The notes under the pieces: model-generated
Databases searched by the model: none
What the model was told of the DNA's origin: nothing
Seen by the model: only the letters and a program-made list of their open reading frames with translations
In this document: in pieces, positions 1-8,441 of the stretch
Position numbering within the stretch: the stretch's first letter is position 1
Layout: the number at the start of each line of letters is the position of its first letter
From: Bacteroidales bacterium
Lineage (GTDB): Bacteria > Bacteroidota > Bacteroidia > Bacteroidales > FEN-979
Direction of reading: 5' to 3'
DNA: 21,073 bases
Assembly (NCBI GenBank): GCA_023231065.1
Contig: JALNWE010000052.1
Location: 1 to 21,073 of the forward strand
Made by a program: the position numbers and the translations under genes

Positions 1-20
1 AGGTGGGCCTGACTCTAATT

Positions 21-35
21 TTCCGGATGCCGGAA
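21..35. other. Small perfect hairpin beyond the end of rfbB
   Basis: TTCCGG-ATG-CCGGAA forms a perfect 6-bp stem with a 3-nt loop, 20 bases past the rfbB stop codon. On the rfbB strand it is followed by AATTAG and not a clear T-tract, so an intrinsic terminator is possible but weak. Apart from it I see nothing recognisable in the first 55 bases. Confidence 0.3.
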
Positions 36-55
36 TAGCAGAAACCCGGTTTTAC

Positions 56-1105
56 TTACCGTTTTGTATATTGATTTTCATAGTATTTCTGGTAATCCCC
101 GGAGGTCACATTGGCCATCCATGATTCGTTGGCAAGATACCAGTCCACGGTTTTTTCAAGTCCGTCTTCAAACCTGAGTGAAGGTTTCCAGCCTAATTTC
201 TTCTGAATTTTTTCAGAATTAATGGCATAACGAAGGTCATGACCCGCACGGTCTTTAACAAAGGATATCAGGTTCTCGGAAGTCCCGGCCGGACGGTTTA
301 GTTTTTTATCCATGATTTTGCATAAGAGCCGGATCAGATCGATGTTCTTCCATTCATTATGCCCCCCGATATTATACGTTTCGCCAATTGCAGCGTCATG
401 GAAGATCAGGTCGATAGCGGCTGCATGGTCCTCGACAAAAAGCCAGTCGCGAATATTTTCCCCTTTACCATAAACCGGGATCAGCTTATTGTTCTTGATG
501 TTATGGATTGTGAGCGGGATGAGTTTTTCAGGAAACTGATAAGGGCCGTAGTTATTGGAACAGTTCGAAATGACCACCGGTAATTTATAGGTATGATGAT
601 AAGCCCTGACCAGGTGATCAGAGCTTGCTTTTGAAGCAGAATAAGGACTACGGGGATCATAAGCTGTTGTCTCATAAAAAAATCCCGTATCGCCCAATGA
701 ACCGTAAACTTCATCAGTCGAAATATGATAAAATAGTTTCCCCTCCGGATCTTCCCATGTCAGGCGCGCAGCATTGAGGAGATTAACCGTTCCGAGGATG
801 TTGGTATGGATGAACTCCATGGGATTGCTGATCGAGCGGTCGACGTGCGATTCCGCGGCAAGATGGATCACCCCTTCAAACCGGTATTCATTAAAGAGGA
901 CTTTCATCAATTCCCCGGCAGTGATATCGGCTTTGACAAATTCGTAATTGGGCTCCCGCTCAATATCCCTGAGATTGGCCAGATTTCCCGCATAAGTCAG
1001 ATTATCAAGGTTCACGATTTTATAGTCCGGATATTTTTTCACGAACCTTCTCACGACATGAGAGCCAATGAACCCTGCGCCGCCGGTGATAAGAATTGTC
1101 TTCAT
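56..1105 (-). CDS. rfbB: dTDP-glucose 4,6-dehydratase
   Basis: Converts dTDP-D-glucose to dTDP-4-keto-6-deoxy-D-glucose, the branch point for dTDP-rhamnose and other deoxysugars; cytoplasmic, NAD+-dependent. It is an extended short-chain dehydrogenase: N-terminal Rossmann motif TGGAGFIGSH (residues 7-16), the dehydratase signature TDEVYGS (130-136) containing the catalytic Asp-Glu pair, and the Y155-x3-K159 catalytic motif (YSASK). The 349 aa length is normal for the family. I chose the ATG at 1105 over an in-frame ATG at 1129. MKTILITGG is the usual N-terminus, an AGGGGA ribosome-binding site lies just upstream of it, and the longer start would reach into galE. It starts 1 nt after the galE stop, so translation is probably coupled. 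It is last in the nucleotide-sugar operon. rfbA, rfbC and rfbD are not in the window. Confidence 0.95.
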   Translation of the reverse strand: MKTILITGGAGFIGSHVVRRFVKKYPDYKIVNLDNLTYAGNLANLRDIEREPNYEFVKADITAGELMKVLFNEYRFEGVIHLAAESHVDRSISNPMEFIHTNILGTVNLLNAARLTWEDPEGKLFYHISTDEVYGSLGDTGFFYETTAYDPRSPYSASKASSDHLVRAYHHTYKLPVVISNCSNNYGPYQFPEKLIPLTIHNIKNNKLIPVYGKGENIRDWLFVEDHAAAIDLIFHDAAIGETYNIGGHNEWKNIDLIRLLCKIMDKKLNRPAGTSENLISFVKDRAGHDLRYAINSEKIQKKLGWKPSLRFEDGLEKTVDWYLANESWMANVTSGDYQKYYENQYTKR

Positions 1106-1106
1106 A

Positions 1107-2150
1107 TTAATTCCCCTGTTTTTTTTCATGTTCGGCCTTTGCAGCCAGGGCTTTTTCCCATTTCCAGGCTGAATAGGTCATTTCATCCAATGATTTTTCG
1201 GCTTTCCAACCCAATTCCTGATTGGCAAAGCTGGTATCAGCCCAAACCTTTTCCACATCACCTGGTCTCCGGTCAAGGATCTTATAATTTAATTGTATCC
1301 CTGTCGAACGTTCAAATGATTGGATGACTTCCATTACCGAAGCCCCCTTGCCCGTTCCAAGGTTGAATGTTTCAATTTTCTTTTTCCCTTTATTGGCGAT
1401 CATCCTTTCCACGGCTACCACATGCGCCTTCGCCAGGTCAACCACGTGAATATAGTCCCGGATTGCAGTACCGTCAGGGGTACGATAGTCGTTGCCCCAA
1501 ACCCTTAAGAAGTCGCGTTTACCAATCGCTGTCTGGGTGATATAGGGCATCAGGTTATTGGGGATCCCCAGGGGAAGCTCTCCGATCATGGCAGATTCAT
1601 GGGCTCCGATAGGATTGAAATAGCGCAGGAGTATAGCCCGGATATTTTCATTTTCACTGGTTTCCGTGATGATTTCTTCCGATATCTGTTTGGTATTCCC
1701 ATAAGGGGAATTAGCTTTCTGAATGGGGGTTTCTTCCCTGGCCGGTAATTTCTCGGGTTGCCCGTATACCGTACAGGAAGAGGAAAAGACAACATCCCGG
1801 ATCCCATTGTTGATCATCTCCTGAAGGATATTGATCAAAGAAACAAGATTATTCCGGTAATACATAAGGGGAAAATGAACCGATTCCCCAACCGCCTTGA
1901 AGGCAGCAAAATGAACAACGGCGCTAATGTCGTTATGCAGTTGAAAAAAATCTTCCGTTTTCCCCGGATCGGTGAGGTCAAACTTCTCAAAGAGTGGCTT
2001 TTTACCGGTAATTCTGGCAATATTATCAAGTACTTCGATGGATGAGTTGGACAGATTATCTACAATGATAACCTCAAAACCCTTGTTTTGAAGTTCCACC
2101 ACGGTATGCGACCCGATGTATCCCGTTCCTCCGGTTACCAGTATTTTCAT
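1107..2150 (-). CDS. galE: UDP-glucose 4-epimerase
   Basis: Interconverts UDP-glucose and UDP-galactose (possibly also the N-acetyl forms), supplying galactose for surface glycans and linking to the Leloir pathway. Visible motifs are the NAD-binding TGGTGYIGSH (residues 6-15), FSSSCTVYG (122-130) with the catalytic Ser/Thr region, and Y150-x3-K154 (YGNTK). The C-terminal half carries the substrate-binding RDYIHVVDLA and FNLGTGKG segments usual in GalE. The 347 aa length is slightly above the usual 338. It lies 50 nt downstream of wlbA and 1 nt upstream of rfbB, in the same direction, which fits one transcript. Whether it accepts UDP-GlcNAc cannot be decided by reading. Confidence 0.95.
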   Translation of the reverse strand: MKILVTGGTGYIGSHTVVELQNKGFEVIIVDNLSNSSIEVLDNIARITGKKPLFEKFDLTDPGKTEDFFQLHNDISAVVHFAAFKAVGESVHFPLMYYRNNLVSLINILQEMINNGIRDVVFSSSCTVYGQPEKLPAREETPIQKANSPYGNTKQISEEIITETSENENIRAILLRYFNPIGAHESAMIGELPLGIPNNLMPYITQTAIGKRDFLRVWGNDYRTPDGTAIRDYIHVVDLAKAHVVAVERMIANKGKKKIETFNLGTGKGASVMEVIQSFERSTGIQLNYKILDRRPGDVEKVWADTSFANQELGWKAEKSLDEMTYSAWKWEKALAAKAEHEKKQGN

Positions 2151-2200
2151 ATCTGCAAAATGAGTGTCGATGACGGAACATTATTTAACATTCCTTGAAT

Positions 2201-3193
2201 TTAAAACGATATTTCTTTTAAAAACGGATGATAATCTCCCTTTAACCCGATGGGTTTTGCATTTCTTATATGGTGAACAATAACAATGCTTTGTTTGGCA
2301 TCAGCCAGGCCAAAACCACGGTTGGATAAAATATCACGGTACATCTCGGTATGAAGATCGGTAAATCCTTCACTAAATTCAATATCCTGCCCTTCCAAAG
2401 TAAGGGAGCGGTATGTTCGTTTCCCTTTTTCCCGGATATTTTTTGGAATGTCATTATAATCAATACTGAGGAACCAACGGATCCTGGCTTTTTCAAGCAG
2501 TAAAAGCCCGGCAGCTTTGTTTTCTTTTAACAGATGGACTTTGTTATCCTGAACGCCCCCGAAAATCCATGATAACATATCAAAAAAATGGACCCCGATA
2601 TTGGTGGCAATGCCCCCGGATTTGGCCACATCGCCTTTCCAGGAGCGATAGTACCAGCTCCCGCGTGAAGTGATATAGGTCAGGTCAAGATCATAGACTT
2701 TCTCCGGCGGCCCTTTTTTGATCTGTTCCCGCAAAGCTTTAATGGCAGGATGTAACCGCAATTGTAAAATGGTATAGATTTTTTTTTCTGTCTCTTTTTC
2801 AATTTCTTTCAGGGCATCCAGGTTCCATGGATTCAATACGATGGGTTTTTCACAGATGGCGTTGGCATCATTGCGTAAAGCCAGTCGGATATGCGAATCG
2901 TGCATATAGTTGGGGGAGCAGATACTAACGTATTCCACCTTCATCGGGTTTAAATGATTTTTGGAGATGGACAATCGCCGTAGCTTGTCAAGATGACGGT
3001 CGAAACGCTCCGGTTCAATAAAAAAATCTGCATTGGGAAAATAACTGTCAATGATACCAACGCCATCATAAGGATCCAGGGCACAGACAAGCTGGTTACC
3101 AGTATCCCTGATGGCTTTCATGTGCCTGGGGGCCACATATCCCGCGGCGCCGATCAGTGCAAAATTAATGGGTTGAACTGCTTGTGGTATCAT
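2201..3193 (-). CDS. wlbA: UDP-GlcNAc-uronate 3-dehydrogenase (Gfo/Idh/MocA family, WlbA/WbpB type)
   Basis: Oxidises C3 of UDP-N-acetylglucosaminuronic acid with NAD+ to the 3-keto sugar, the substrate of the neighbouring aminotransferase. Family membership is seen in the N-terminal Rossmann segment FALIGAAGYVAPRH (residues 11-24, a signature of the WlbA branch), the EKP motif with the conserved lysine (115-117), and GGIATNIGVH (193-202) carrying the catalytic histidine. Also WlbA-like is the long FPNADFFIEPERFDRHLD stretch after the first Rossmann strands. Length 330 aa. The ATG at 3193 lies inside the end of wbpD, a 29-nt overlap in another frame, with only a weak purine-rich site (AAAAAGG) touching the start, so initiation is probably coupled to wbpD translation. 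The assignment is firm because wbpD and wbpE homologues are adjacent. Confidence 0.88.
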   Translation of the reverse strand: MIPQAVQPINFALIGAAGYVAPRHMKAIRDTGNQLVCALDPYDGVGIIDSYFPNADFFIEPERFDRHLDKLRRLSISKNHLNPMKVEYVSICSPNYMHDSHIRLALRNDANAICEKPIVLNPWNLDALKEIEKETEKKIYTILQLRLHPAIKALREQIKKGPPEKVYDLDLTYITSRGSWYYRSWKGDVAKSGGIATNIGVHFFDMLSWIFGGVQDNKVHLLKENKAAGLLLLEKARIRWFLSIDYNDIPKNIREKGKRTYRSLTLEGQDIEFSEGFTDLHTEMYRDILSNRGFGLADAKQSIVIVHHIRNAKPIGLKGDYHPFLKEISF

Positions 3194-3776
3194 CCTTTTT
3201 CAATTTAATAACCCGGCCTTCTGTTGTAAGTTTGTATTTTTCATTGCTTTCAGGACAAACCGCTATTCCTTGTTCATCAAAATGAAGGCGGTGCCCATAT
3301 TCGCTCATCCAACCCACATGACGGCCCGGATTACCAACAATCAGGGCATAATCCTGAACGTCTTTGGTAACCACGGCGCCGGCCCCGATAAAAGCAAACG
3401 CGCCAACCTCATTTCCACATACGATGGTTGCATTAGCGCCAATTGTAGCGCCTTTGTGCACCAGGGTCTTCATATACTGATCGCGGCGAAGAATGTGGCT
3501 GCGGGGATTGATCACGTTCGTAAAGACCATGGAAGGCCCCAGGAAAACATCGTCTTCACAGACCACTCCCGTGTATATTGAAACGTTATTTTGAACCTTT
3601 ACATTTTTGCCCAACACGACATCGGGGGAAATAACAACATTTTGTCCAATATTGCAATGTTCACCAATAATACATCCTGACATGATGTGGGTGAAATGCC
3701 AGATTTTTGTCCCCTTACCGATCCGGCATCCCTCATCAATAACAGCTGTTCCATGTGCAAAATAATCTTTTTCCAT
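3165..3776 (-). CDS. wbpD: UDP-3-amino-GlcNAc-uronate N-acetyltransferase (hexapeptide-repeat, WbpD/WlbB type)
   Basis: Acetyl-CoA-dependent 3-N-acetylation of the UDP-3-amino uronic sugar made by the aminotransferase. It gives a UDP-2,3-diacetamido-2,3-dideoxy-glucuronic acid. The protein is a left-handed beta helix: repeated hexapeptides run from about residue 12 to 138 (VIDEGCRIGKGTKIW, CIIGEHCNIGQNVVI, ATIGANATIVCGNEVG), then the usual GNPGR closing motif (148-152) and a short C-terminal extension ending in a Thr/Ser-rich tail. The start is 2 nt after the wbpE stop. The end overlaps wlbA by 29 nt. Length 203 aa, near the family norm. A hexapeptide acetyltransferase alone would be ambiguous; the neighbours make the substrate likely. 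Confidence 0.87.
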   Translation of the reverse strand: MEKDYFAHGTAVIDEGCRIGKGTKIWHFTHIMSGCIIGEHCNIGQNVVISPDVVLGKNVKVQNNVSIYTGVVCEDDVFLGPSMVFTNVINPRSHILRRDQYMKTLVHKGATIGANATIVCGNEVGAFAFIGAGAVVTKDVQDYALIVGNPGRHVGWMSEYGHRLHFDEQGIAVCPESNEKYKLTTEGRVIKLKKDDTTSSSTH

Positions 3777-3778
3777 GG

Positions 3779-4909
3779 TTAACGATTTACAAAATCCAGG
3801 ACATTTTGTGTAATGTACATCAACTGTTCTTCATCCAGTTCCGTATGCATGGGTAATGAGAAAACATGGTTGCACAAATATTCGGTTACCGGAAAATCAC
3901 CGGGTTTATATCGGGGATCAAGATAAGCTTTCTGCAGATGCAGGGGAACAGGATAGTATATCATGGCCGGAATTTCACAGGATGCAAGATACTCAATTAA
4001 TGCCTTCCTGTCAACCCCTTTTAAAACCATAGTATATTGATGAAAAACATGGTTCGAATTGGGAAACCTGCCCGGAATCTTCAACTTAGGATGCTGGCCA
4101 AAAGCTTTGTCATAAAATTCGGCTGCTCCCCTGCGTTTTGCCGCATAGGAATCCAGGTACGGTAATTTCGCGTTCAGGATTGCTGCCTGAATGCTGTCAA
4201 GGCGCGAATTTACGCCCACGTAATCATGATAGTAACGGACCGTCATTCCATGATTTACCACAATCCTCATTTGTTTAGCCAGGGCATCATCTTGGGTGAA
4301 AATAGCGCCACCGTCACCATAACAACCCAGGTTTTTCGAAGGAAAAAATGAAGTACAGCCAATGTCACCGATGGCGCCGGCTTTTTTCCGGATCCCGTTT
4401 TTAAAAATATAATCAGCGCCAATGGCCTGGCAACTGTCTTCGATCACATAAAGGTTATGCTTTTTTGCAATGGCCAGGATCTCTTCCATCGGGGCAACTT
4501 GCCCGAAGAGATGTACCGGTACGATCGCTTTTGTCTTAGGTGTGATAGCCCGTTCGATAGCGCAGGGGTCTATGTTATAGGTATCAGGGTCAACATCTAC
4601 CAGAACAGGGGTCAGCTTCAGCAGGGCGATGACTTCGGCGGTCGCGATAAAAGTAAAAGAGGAAGTGATGACCTCATCGCCAGGTTGAAGGCCTAAAGCC
4701 ATCATTGAAACCTGAAGCGCATCGGTTCCGTTGGCACATGGGACCACATGTTTAATCCCCATATAATGTTCAAGGTTTTCCTGGAATTTCTTTACCGCGG
4801 GACCGTTAATAAAAGCGCAGGAATCGATCACATCCCTGATCGCCGTATCGATATCATCTTTTATGTTAAGATACTGACTGCGTAAGTCAACCATCTGAAG
4901 TTTTTTCAT
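3779..4909 (-). CDS. wbpE: UDP-3-keto-GlcNAc-uronate aminotransferase (DegT/DnrJ/EryC1, WbpE type)
   Basis: PLP-dependent sugar aminotransferase that transfers the amino group of L-glutamate to the 3-keto sugar made by WlbA. Seen: the GTDALQ phosphate-binding segment (residues 61-66), EDSCQAIGA (157-165) with the Asp that contacts the pyridine nitrogen, and FFPSKNLGCYGDGG (188-201) with the Schiff-base lysine K192. The 376 aa length fits the family. It is the first gene of the five-gene minus-strand operon; a TAATTTTG -7 element lies about 40 nt upstream. Specificity for the C3 keto uronate, and not a C4 keto sugar as in PseC or ArnB relatives, is inferred from the adjacent wbpD and wlbA. Confidence 0.88.
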   Translation of the reverse strand: MKKLQMVDLRSQYLNIKDDIDTAIRDVIDSCAFINGPAVKKFQENLEHYMGIKHVVPCANGTDALQVSMMALGLQPGDEVITSSFTFIATAEVIALLKLTPVLVDVDPDTYNIDPCAIERAITPKTKAIVPVHLFGQVAPMEEILAIAKKHNLYVIEDSCQAIGADYIFKNGIRKKAGAIGDIGCTSFFPSKNLGCYGDGGAIFTQDDALAKQMRIVVNHGMTVRYYHDYVGVNSRLDSIQAAILNAKLPYLDSYAAKRRGAAEFYDKAFGQHPKLKIPGRFPNSNHVFHQYTMVLKGVDRKALIEYLASCEIPAMIYYPVPLHLQKAYLDPRYKPGDFPVTEYLCNHVFSLPMHTELDEEQLMYITQNVLDFVNR

Positions 4910-4948
4910 TCTTTTTAAGTATTAAGTCTGTTATAAAGCAAATATGTG

Positions 4949-4956
4949 CAAAATTA
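4949..4956 (-). promoter_or_regulatory. Candidate promoter (-7 element) of the wbpE operon
   Basis: Read on the minus strand, TAATTTTG matches the Bacteroidota TAnnTTTG element, about 40 nt before the wbpE ATG. A -33 TTTG is not clear: TTCG stands 20 nt upstream. A second near-match, CATATTTG, lies 3 bases closer to the gene. Confidence 0.45.
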
Positions 4957-5022
4957 AAATTATTGCTCTTTAAGGGCGAATTATTTTTAATTTTATAATC
5001 AATTTAATAATAAAGGACTACC

Positions 5023-5081
5023 CCGAAAACCACTTTTCACCACCAAACCGCTAAGGCGCAAAATTTTAAACAATTGAATAT
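5023..5081 (+). repeat. Dispersed intergenic repeat, copy 1
   Basis: A 59-bp element beginning CCGAAAAC and ending AATTGAATAT, with the core CGCTAAGGCGCAAAATTTTA. It matches 14948-15006 in the same orientation at 54 of 59 positions by hand alignment. It lies 15 nt before elbB in the otherwise AT-rich 187-bp gap between the divergent wbpE and elbB. It contains no recognisable gene. Similar CGCTAAGGCGCAAA-type elements are, to my knowledge, common between genes of environmental bacteria. Confidence 0.85.
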
Positions 5082-5096
5082 TAAAACGGAAGACCC

Positions 5097-5741
5097 ATGA
5101 GGAAATTTGCTGTAATATTAGCCGGATGCGGTGTTTACGACGGCGCCGAGATACAGGAAGCTGTTTTGACATTGCTTGCCATTGACAAATTGGGTGCATC
5201 TTATCAGTGCTTTGCACCCGATATTTCTCAGTTCCACGTTGTGGACCATATCACAGGCAAGGAAACAAACGAAAAGCGGAATGTTCTTGCCGAATCGGCC
5301 CGCATCGCCCGCGGAAACATTAAACCCCTCAGCGCGTTCTGCCCCGGCGATTTTGACGCCCTGATCTTTCCCGGTGGGTTTGGTTGCGCAAAAAATCTAA
5401 GTACCTGGGCTTTTGAAGGGGATCAATGTAGGGTAATACCCGATGTTGAAAAAGCGGTCAAATCAATGTTTGAAGCAAAAAAACCGATCGGGGCCATGTG
5501 CATTGCCCCGGTGATATTGGCTAAATTATTCAAGGGATCGAATTTTACAACAGGTAATGATCCTGCTTCTGGCGCATTTATCCGGAAAATGGGAAATAAA
5601 TATTCACCCACGGGCCATGGAGAGGTGATCGTTGATAAAATCAGGAATTTGTATTCCACCCCCTGCTATATGCTGGATGCCACCATCAGCCAGATTGCCG
5701 AAGGAACGGAAAATATAGTCAAGGCAATGATAAATGGATAA
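5097..5741 (+). CDS. elbB: Isoprenoid biosynthesis glyoxalase ElbB (DJ-1/PfpI superfamily)
   Basis: ElbB (also called sigma cross-reacting protein 27A or YhbL) has glyoxalase activity in E. coli and was linked genetically to isoprenoid synthesis; its physiological role is poorly defined. Seen: the N-terminal AVILAGCGVYDGAEIQEA segment typical of ElbB, the FPGGFGCAKNLS loop (residues 91-102), and the nucleophile-elbow cysteine C135 in GAMCIAPV. The C-terminal TGHGEVIVDK region is also normal for ElbB. Length 214 aa (family about 217). The start ATG at 5097 has a GGAAG site 7 nt upstream. It stands alone on the plus strand, divergent from the sugar operon and convergent with buk. No TAnnTTTG element is visible; the dispersed repeat sits where its promoter should be. 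Confidence 0.93.
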   Translation: MRKFAVILAGCGVYDGAEIQEAVLTLLAIDKLGASYQCFAPDISQFHVVDHITGKETNEKRNVLAESARIARGNIKPLSAFCPGDFDALIFPGGFGCAKNLSTWAFEGDQCRVIPDVEKAVKSMFEAKKPIGAMCIAPVILAKLFKGSNFTTGNDPASGAFIRKMGNKYSPTGHGEVIVDKIRNLYSTPCYMLDATISQIAEGTENIVKAMING

Positions 5742-5748
5742 CAATTAT

Positions 5749-5773
5749 CCCCATCCCTTATCCCCCATCTCCC
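5749..5773 (-). other. Potential G-quadruplex between elbB and buk
   Basis: The plus strand is almost purely pyrimidine. On the minus strand there are four G-runs of 3, 5, 3 and 4 separated by loops of 4, 4 and 2 bases, which satisfies the canonical G3-N1-7 quadruplex rule. It lies in the 50-bp gap between the convergent elbB and buk stop codons, so it would be in the 3' untranslated region of the buk transcript. No classical hairpin terminator is seen here. Confidence 0.6.
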
Positions 5774-5791
5774 ATTTCTTATCTCTATTCC

Positions 5792-6868
5792 CTACCTGTA
5801 AGTTTTCACCTGAAGTTCTCCCCTGAGGATCATCAGGCCGTTAATGGCGAGGGCACGCATTTCGTCCTCTCCAGGGTAAACATGAACGGGGGCGATTTTT
5901 TCGATCCTTTCGGTGATCCAACTCACAAAGACTTTATCGTATGCAATACCTCCGGTGATGAGGATATCGTCAACTTCACATTTCAGGACTGTGTACATCT
6001 CGCCGATACATTTCGCCACCTGATAAGCCATAGCGCGATAGATCAGGTCAGCTTTCGGGTCCCCTGCCTCTACCATCTTTTCAACTTCAATGGCATTATT
6101 TGTCCCAAAATAGGAAACGAGACCGCCCTGCCCGTTGATCATCCTGTAAACTTCTTTCTGGGTATATTTTCCGCTGAAACATAACCGCGCAAGCTGTGCC
6201 ACGGGTAGTGTCCCACTCCGCTCGGGACTAAACGGGCCTTCTCCGTCCAATGCCTGGTTCACATCAATGACCATTCCTTTATAATGGGCGCCGACTGAAA
6301 TTCCTCCACCCAAATGGACCACAATCAGATTGAGGCTTTCATAAGGTTTATGGATCGATCTGGCGAACTCGCGGGCTACCGCCTTTTGGTTCAGGGCATG
6401 GAAAATAGAGATACGTTCAAACAAGGGATGACCTGCAACCCTTGCCAGATCACTTAGCTCATCAACCACAACGGGATCGGCAATATAGGCCTTTGCATTG
6501 GGCATCAGTTTTACCAAATCGCTGGCAATCAGCCCCCCCAGGTTGCTGGCATGTTCACTAAGCGACCTGTTCAACAGATCATCGATCATGGCATCATTAA
6601 CTTCATAAACACCGGATGGTATGGGCTTCAGCAATCCACCCCTCCCCACCACAGCCTGGATGTCATCCAGGTGAATATCAGCTTCCTGCAATTGCCTGAG
6701 AATTAATTTTTTGCGAAACTGAAACTGATCGGTGACTTTTGCAAAAACGGCCAACTCTTCGGGTCTGTGTTTAATGGTTTTCAGAAAAATGGGCTCAGTA
6801 TTCTGAAATACAGCAATTTTAGTAGATGTAGATCCTGGATTGATAGCTATAATCCTGATTTTATCCAT
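5792..6868 (-). CDS. buk: Butyrate kinase
   Basis: Acetokinase-family enzyme: acyl phosphate plus ADP gives ATP plus butyrate (or isobutyrate/other branched acids). It is the last step of a substrate-level phosphorylation pair with Ptb. Seen: the N-terminal AINPGSTSTKIAVF motif (residues 8-21), the phosphate-binding IVVHLGGGISVGA segment in the middle, GALDGEGP-like QALDGEGPFSPERSG (substrate side), and ITGGIAYD near the C-terminus, all diagnostic for Buk over acetate kinase. Length 358 aa (family about 355). It starts 11 nt after the permease stop and is third in the ptb-permease-buk operon. The true acyl substrate cannot be read from sequence; amino-acid-derived branched acyl phosphates are plausible given the neighbours. 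Confidence 0.95.
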   Translation of the reverse strand: MDKIRIIAINPGSTSTKIAVFQNTEPIFLKTIKHRPEELAVFAKVTDQFQFRKKLILRQLQEADIHLDDIQAVVGRGGLLKPIPSGVYEVNDAMIDDLLNRSLSEHASNLGGLIASDLVKLMPNAKAYIADPVVVDELSDLARVAGHPLFERISIFHALNQKAVAREFARSIHKPYESLNLIVVHLGGGISVGAHYKGMVIDVNQALDGEGPFSPERSGTLPVAQLARLCFSGKYTQKEVYRMINGQGGLVSYFGTNNAIEVEKMVEAGDPKADLIYRAMAYQVAKCIGEMYTVLKCEVDDILITGGIAYDKVFVSWITERIEKIAPVHVYPGEDEMRALAINGLMILRGELQVKTYR

Positions 6869-6879
6869 TCTGCAAAGTA

Positions 6880-8418
6880 TTAATGAAGGTTTTGGTTTTT
6901 TATCCTTTGTTTGCTGTGTTTTATACCATAGGAAAAATAAATGATAAATCCGATTGCCATCCAGATCACGAGACGTAACCAGGTGTCAAGGGGAAGCGCC
7001 AACATTTGAATAATGCAAATCAGGGCTCCAAGAAGCGGGATAGCAGGAACCATTGGGGTACGGAACGGACGTTGTAAATCAGGTCTTGTTTTCCTGAGAA
7101 CAATGATGCTAACACATACGATGGCAAAAGCCAGCAGAGTCCCTATGGAAACCAGTTCTCCAAGAATGCTGATCGGGAGGACACCTGCCAGGATTATGGC
7201 CACACCGCCAGTGAGTAAGGTACTGATATATGGTGTTTTATATTTTGGGTGTACTTTTGAAAATACCGGAGGCAGCAAACCATCTTTCGACATGGAGTAG
7301 AAAATCCTGGGTTGTCCCATCAGCATCACCAGAATGACAGAACTCAATCCGGCAATAGCCGCTATTTTGACGATCGGACGAAGCCAGAACATTCCCTTTC
7401 CCATAGCATTCACACCAACAGCTACCGGATCGGCAACATTGAGGGTCGTATAACTTACAATACCGGTAAGGACGATGGCGACCAGAATATAGAGGATGGT
7501 TGAAACAGTCAGTGATCCCAGGATCCCGACGGGCATATCCCGTTGCGGATTTTTAGCTTCCTGGGCAGCAGTTGATACCGCATCGAAACCAATATAAGCA
7601 AAAAAGATCACCCCGGCGCCCCGAAGGATCCCGCTCCAACCGAAATGCCCCCATTCACCGGTATTTTTTGGAATAAAAGGATGCCAGTTTCCTGATTGAA
7701 CAAAAGCAATTCCGATAGCAATAAACAGGATGATCACCGTAACCTTGGTGATCACCATGATATTGTTGAAATTGGCCGATTCCCTGATCCCTACCACCAA
7801 TAACAGGCATAATATGGCGATGATGAACATGGCCGGCAGGTTTATGATGGCATGGACATGAGGTAAGGTGTCAGCGCTGATGCCCTGTGCCGACAATCCA
7901 TTTACCAGGTTATCTGTTAACTCCTGCCACCCGACTTTTGGTACGTCAACCAATATTGACCCTGTGGCAGCAGTCAGGGCAGTTGGTATGCTGAGGCCAA
8001 AATCATTCAAAAAACTGACAACATAGCCTGACCATCCGACCGATACCGTAGAAGCTGCAAAGAGATATTCAAGGATCAGATCCCATCCGATAATCCAGGC
8101 TAAAAATTCACCCAGGGTAGCATACGAATAGGTATAAGCGCTGCCAGCGATCGGGATCATGGAAGCAAATTCAGCGTAACATAAGCCCGCGAATGCACAA
8201 GCAGTTCCGGAAATTATGAAAGAAATGACAATGGCCGGTCCGGCATACTGAGCAGCAGCCTGACCGGTCAAAACAAAAATCCCGGCGCCAATAATCGCTC
8301 CAACCCCAAGCGTGGTCAGGTTAAGCCTTGTAAGGGTTTTTTTTAATCCAGCTTTGTTATCTTTAGCTTCCTGAAGTAAATCACTTAGGGATTTGGTAAC
8401 AAACAGATTTCTGGCCAT
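6880..8418 (-). CDS. APC-superfamily amino acid permease
   Basis: Multi-pass inner-membrane amino-acid transporter of the basic/cationic amino-acid transporter-like branch (YfnA/CAT type). Seen: an N-terminal cytoplasmic stretch, then TM1 with the unwound-helix motif GVGAIIGAGIFVLTG (residues about 37-51). The conserved FFAYIGFDAVSTAAQEAKNPQRDMP block marks the TM6 to loop 6-7 region, and GQPRIFYSMSKDGLLPP the TM8 loop. About 12 hydrophobic segments can be counted. An unusually long loop of about 50 residues lies around 135-190, between early TMs. Length 512 aa. It sits between ptb (23 nt) and buk (11 nt) in one direction. The context suggests import of an amino acid fermented through these two enzymes, but the substrate is not determinable here. 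Confidence 0.9.
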   Translation of the reverse strand: MARNLFVTKSLSDLLQEAKDNKAGLKKTLTRLNLTTLGVGAIIGAGIFVLTGQAAAQYAGPAIVISFIISGTACAFAGLCYAEFASMIPIAGSAYTYSYATLGEFLAWIIGWDLILEYLFAASTVSVGWSGYVVSFLNDFGLSIPTALTAATGSILVDVPKVGWQELTDNLVNGLSAQGISADTLPHVHAIINLPAMFIIAILCLLLVVGIRESANFNNIMVITKVTVIILFIAIGIAFVQSGNWHPFIPKNTGEWGHFGWSGILRGAGVIFFAYIGFDAVSTAAQEAKNPQRDMPVGILGSLTVSTILYILVAIVLTGIVSYTTLNVADPVAVGVNAMGKGMFWLRPIVKIAAIAGLSSVILVMLMGQPRIFYSMSKDGLLPPVFSKVHPKYKTPYISTLLTGGVAIILAGVLPISILGELVSIGTLLAFAIVCVSIIVLRKTRPDLQRPFRTPMVPAIPLLGALICIIQMLALPLDTWLRLVIWMAIGFIIYFSYGIKHSKQRIKNQNLH

Positions 8419-8441
8419 AAGATGAGATTGGTGGAGTGACG

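Noticed and set aside
806..1327. Plus-strand open frame of 173 codons opposite rfbB and galE
   Set aside because: It is antisense to two well-conserved genes, spans their junction, and has no family features.
5023..5081. Dispersed repeat as a CRISPR or insertion-sequence end
   Set aside because: Only two copies far apart, no spacers, no terminal inverted repeats and no transposase gene nearby.
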